A DNA stretch of 64,000 bases from Paenibacillus sp. SZ31. GTDB taxonomy: Bacteria; Bacillota; Bacilli; Paenibacillales; Paenibacillaceae. The stretch spans positions 1 through 64,000 of the forward strand of contig NZ_JABBEA010000009.1 in NCBI RefSeq assembly GCF_012912005.1, given 5' to 3'. The translations under genes and the position numbers were made by a program. Positions 60,944 to 64,000 of this stretch are shown here, in pieces; the stretch's first letter is position 1; every line of letters starts with the position of its first letter. The notes under the pieces were generated by a model. That model did not search any database, was not told the origin of the DNA, and saw only the letters and a program-made list of their open reading frames with translations.

Positions 60944-63349
60944 TTATTCAATGACAAGAATGCGCGGGGATGCCTGACGAATCACCTTGGATGATCTCCA
61001 GGAGCCAAAAGCTGCTGCAAGGATACTCAGACAAGAGAAAAGTATAATCCCCCACCAATTCAGAACCAACGGGATTTGTACAATACCATATCCGGAGAGT
61101 ACCTTTTCAAGCAACATTGGAAGAAGGTACACGCCAGCAATAACGCCAAACATCGAACCGATCAGGGATAACAATACGACTCCGAGTGTAATAGAGGACC
61201 GAATACTGCCGGATGTCATACCAATCGATTTGTAGATACCGTACGTCTTATTTTCTTTGCGAATGCTGATCCGGCAGGTACTGAAGATGATCATAAATGT
61301 AACTATGAGGAATAGTAGACCGATCAGGGTCATGGGATATATGAGAATGTTTGCTGCTTCTGTATAAACAGAATCCAGCAGCGTTTTTTGCGTGACGATG
61401 GAAGCAGAGTCTTTGAACCGCTCATTTAGCTGGGCTGCAATTGCCCCTGCTTGTGAAGGATCGATGACATTAATAAATGCAACATCTACATCTCCGTAAT
61501 CCAGATTCACGCTTCGAACCGCTTGAGCTGTGATTCTTCCGGATACCGACATGTTGGAGATCGCTTGATAGATACCCGAGATGATGAACGTACGCTTTTC
61601 TCCCTCAATGTAGATATCGATAAGGTCTCCCAGATCCTTGTTTAACATCTTGGCAGCACTGACCCCGATTGAAATCTCATTTTCTCGTTCAGGGTTATTT
61701 CCTCTCAATGTCTCGAAGCCGAAATCCTCATAGCTTCCATCCAACACGCCTAAATAAAGGCTAATAGACTGACTAGCTATATTGCGCGAGGAAATATCTG
61801 AGGGAATAACTCCGGTGATGTTCCCTTGCCAGCCCACATTTTTGATGCGAGGGTCTTCTTCCAATACGTTTTGCAGCTCTGCTCTGGGAAATGTTGTTTT
61901 GTTCACCACCACAGCAGCAATGTTTGCATTGTCATAACCCCATTTAGCTGCAGTCTGATCGATTCCGGTAATGCTGCTCAGCACAACATATCCGAAGACA
62001 AGCACGGAAGCAGCTGCGGACGTCAGCAGTATTATTAAAACAGAGCTTTTGCTGTTTTTGATCAGACTGCGCAGGCCGATTACTAAAGAGATAGGCAGTC
62101 GACCAAACGAGCCCGCATTTGCGAGCGGTGAATTCATTCGTCGCGCCATGCGTACATTGTCGCTCTCCGACATACCGTACCGAATGGCCTGAACAGGCTC
62201 GATCATACGAGCTTTTCTGGCGTATAACACGACAAATGCAATAACCAAGACGAGTAACAGCAGCCCTACAACAATAGCAGCTCCAATGCCCTCAATTGGA
62301 AGATCACCCTGGCCAGTCCGCAGGGACGATACGGAGATGTTGATGATGAATTTGGAGACGAATACGCTAAGTACCAGCCCGGGAAGAACAGCGATGATGG
62401 ACAGCAGGGCATATTGAATGACGTAGGTACCAATGGTGACCCGGGAAGTGAGTCCCAGCGATTTAAGGATACCTATCGTTTTGTAGTTGGCCAGAATGGC
62501 ATCGGATATGGTGAAGCCAATCGTAATGAGGGCAATAATCATCATGACGGCCCCTAAGAAAATCATAATGAACCCGACGATCTGATTGATGATCAGATAA
62601 AAGGATGAGATACTTTCAAATTCCATTTTGGTTTCCAGAAATGGGGCACCCGTCTCGCTTGTATACCGATCCCAGTAGCTGGAGTTCGTACTGTAATCAT
62701 CAAAATGGATGCCCATCATGTGAATATCTTTTCCTGCAAGCGTACTAAAATCATTTTGGTAATCCATACTATTCATCCAAATTCTTGCCGTATTGGTGAA
62801 CGGTGCTCCATAAGGAACATCCACAACAATAGCTGAGACTGCGAGGTCAAGTGTGGTAGATCCAGTTTTGAATTGAATGGTATCACCGACAGCGATGTTA
62901 TAGCCATTCGCCATGGAAGTTGGGATCCATACGCTTCCTTGTTCAGGAGCCGAATGCTGTGTACCACTTGCAAATACAAGTTCATCTACACTCCACGGAG
63001 GAGGCGGGGTATTCATCATGTACAGATAAAGGTTAGGGATGTCAGTGCCGCCAAAAGTGATGCCCGACAAGATGCGGTAAGTAAGCAAAGGTGAGACTTG
63101 AACACCGTTCTGGGCAGCCCACCAGTCATGCACAGTTGGGGGATCATTCAGTCCTTTGTCGAACGTCAAGATCTGATGGGACCCGTTGGTCCGACTATGC
63201 ATTTCCTTGAACTGGTTACCCGTATTGGCCAGAATGATGACAGATGTGGACACCAGTAGTGTAGACAGCAAAATAAGCAAGGTGATAAACAAATTTTGGA
63301 TTTTATTTTTACTCAGATACGACAAGCTAAGTTTAAACATGACCGCCAT
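60944..63349 (-). CDS. ABC transporter permease, FtsX/MacB type
   Basis: An 801-residue protein with the duplicated FtsX arrangement: a first helix, a large extracytoplasmic MacB-like domain (about 45-240), three helices (including ISDAILANYKTIGILKSLGL), a central helix pair, a second outer domain (about 470-640), and three last helices (ENKTYGIYKSIGMTSGSIR). Ten membrane spans are expected. It follows the ATPase gene after 2 bp. Such pairs export peptides or respond to antimicrobial peptides; the substrate is not evident. Confidence 0.9.
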   Translation of the reverse strand: MAVMFKLSLSYLSKNKIQNLFITLLILLSTLLVSTSVIILANTGNQFKEMHSRTNGSHQILTFDKGLNDPPTVHDWWAAQNGVQVSPLLTYRILSGITFGGTDIPNLYLYMMNTPPPPWSVDELVFASGTQHSAPEQGSVWIPTSMANGYNIAVGDTIQFKTGSTTLDLAVSAIVVDVPYGAPFTNTARIWMNSMDYQNDFSTLAGKDIHMMGIHFDDYSTNSSYWDRYTSETGAPFLETKMEFESISSFYLIINQIVGFIMIFLGAVMMIIALITIGFTISDAILANYKTIGILKSLGLTSRVTIGTYVIQYALLSIIAVLPGLVLSVFVSKFIINISVSSLRTGQGDLPIEGIGAAIVVGLLLLVLVIAFVVLYARKARMIEPVQAIRYGMSESDNVRMARRMNSPLANAGSFGRLPISLVIGLRSLIKNSKSSVLIILLTSAAASVLVFGYVVLSSITGIDQTAAKWGYDNANIAAVVVNKTTFPRAELQNVLEEDPRIKNVGWQGNITGVIPSDISSRNIASQSISLYLGVLDGSYEDFGFETLRGNNPERENEISIGVSAAKMLNKDLGDLIDIYIEGEKRTFIISGIYQAISNMSVSGRITAQAVRSVNLDYGDVDVAFINVIDPSQAGAIAAQLNERFKDSASIVTQKTLLDSVYTEAANILIYPMTLIGLLFLIVTFMIIFSTCRISIRKENKTYGIYKSIGMTSGSIRSSITLGVVLLSLIGSMFGVIAGVYLLPMLLEKVLSGYGIVQIPLVLNWWGIILFSCLSILAAAFGSWRSSKVIRQASPRILVIE

Positions 63350-63351
63350 CG

Positions 63352-64000
63352 TTATTCCTTCCCCGTAACTAAAGCGAAGATGATCGCTTCACGATCTTGA
63401 ATTTGATGATCGTCATAGGTATTGAACTCAAGGATTCCGCCTATCTTGCCGTCCTGAATGTAGATCAGGCGATCTGCCCGGCAGGCGGCTTTAATATCAT
63501 GCGTAACCATAACTACGGACTGTCCTTTTCGATGGATAGCCGTGAGGATATCCAGAACGGCTGTGCCGTGTTCCAGGTTCAGGCTTCCGGTCGGTTCGTC
63601 CGCAAAGATGATATCTGGCGAGTTGATCAAAGCCCGTGCAATGGCTGCTCGTTGCTGTTGTCCTCCGGAAGTTTGGGAGGGGAGGCGGTTACGCTGTCCA
63701 TCAATATCCATGGCATTCATCAGCTCAGCAGCCCTGGATTGGATGTCCTTCTTTTTGTTTCCAGCGATATATCCCGGTAAAGCAATGTTCTCTTTGATGG
63801 AAAGGTCCGGGACCAGATTGATGCTCTGATAGATATAACCGATTCGGCGGGTGCGGAAGTGGGACATTTCTCCTTCACTGTAAGCGTCAATCCGTTGGTC
63901 ACGAAAATAAACCTCACCTGTTGTGATCTGATCCAGTCCGCTTAGCAGATATAAAAGAGTTGATTTGCCAGAGCCAGAGTTACCCATGATCACCGTGAAT
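63352..64000 (-). CDS. ABC transporter ATP-binding protein (5' end outside window)
   Basis: At least 216 residues of a LolD/MacB-type ATPase: Walker A GNSGSGKST, Q-loop YIYQSINL, signature TSGGQQQR, Walker B IIFADEPTG and H-loop VTHD. The frame stays open to the window end, where FTVIMGNSG is read, so roughly 30 N-terminal residues are missing. It powers the permease that follows. Confidence 0.93.
   Translation of the reverse strand, partial: FTVIMGNSGSGKSTLLYLLSGLDQITTGEVYFRDQRIDAYSEGEMSHFRTRRIGYIYQSINLVPDLSIKENIALPGYIAGNKKKDIQSRAAELMNAMDIDGQRNRLPSQTSGGQQQRAAIARALINSPDIIFADEPTGSLNLEHGTAVLDILTAIHRKGQSVVMVTHDIKAACRADRLIYIQDGKIGGILEFNTYDDHQIQDREAIIFALVTGKE

Noticed and set aside
1..64000. CRISPR array or CRISPR-associated transposon parts
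   Set aside because: No regularly spaced repeat-spacer series and no Cas protein motifs were seen; the only short repeats are transposon-end sites.

Overview
The window reads as chromosome of an endospore-forming Firmicute, most likely Paenibacillus. The gene order sigW - rsiW - cdaA - cdaR - glmM - glmS, a ribozyme-controlled glmS, a gerA/gerB/gerC germination operon, a SAM-I riboswitch and AGGAGG-type ribosome binding sites all fit. The species assignment is inference.

Layout. 1-12276 is core chromosome: two tRNAs, a small secreted WGxxGxxG-type protein, ppc, the sigW/rsiW stress-sigma pair, the cdaA-cdaR-glmM c-di-AMP/cell-wall operon, and glmS with its metabolite-sensing ribozyme. 12308-29606 is a complete Tn7-like transposon of 17.3 kb in the classic attTn7 position just after glmS. 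It has TGT...ACA termini, a perfect 5-bp target duplication (ATTAA at 12303-12307 and 29607-29611), two TnsB-type binding repeats at the glmS-proximal end and three inverted ones at the distal end. 29607-35490 is a second AT-rich defence region outside the transposon: a probable Gabija pair and a HEPN-like zinc protein. From 35491 the core-like chromosome resumes with small regulator/enzyme pairs, an unusual sensor kinase with its response regulator, c-di-GMP and chemotaxis signalling proteins, a germination receptor operon, S-methylmethionine uptake and use under a SAM riboswitch, two tandem secreted beta-propeller proteins, and an ABC transporter that runs off the end.

The transposon carries mainly defence-like cargo: a type II-short CBASS (cGAS-like nucleotidyltransferase, E2-like protein, patatin phospholipase); a three-gene module of a DNA-binding-domain/dynamin GTPase, a helical protein and a membrane-anchored HNH nuclease-like protein, preceded by two identical-format operators; and a two-gene HEPN-like plus PD-(D/E)XK nuclease pair.

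Its transposition genes are abnormal. tnsA is intact. The tnsB-like gene keeps D, D and E but lacks the beta-barrel that should follow. A 111-residue protein that looks like exactly that barrel is encoded separately, upstream of tnsA. No TnsC ATPase and no TnsD/TniQ target selector can be seen, although the insertion is precise. A decayed second copy of the odd TnsB tail lies close to the distal end. The tnsA leader contains a strong terminator hairpin between promoter and start codon. The split TnsB and the GTPase/HNH module are the best candidates for undescribed biology here.

All functional calls rest on reading motifs and gene context by eye; no database search was run.
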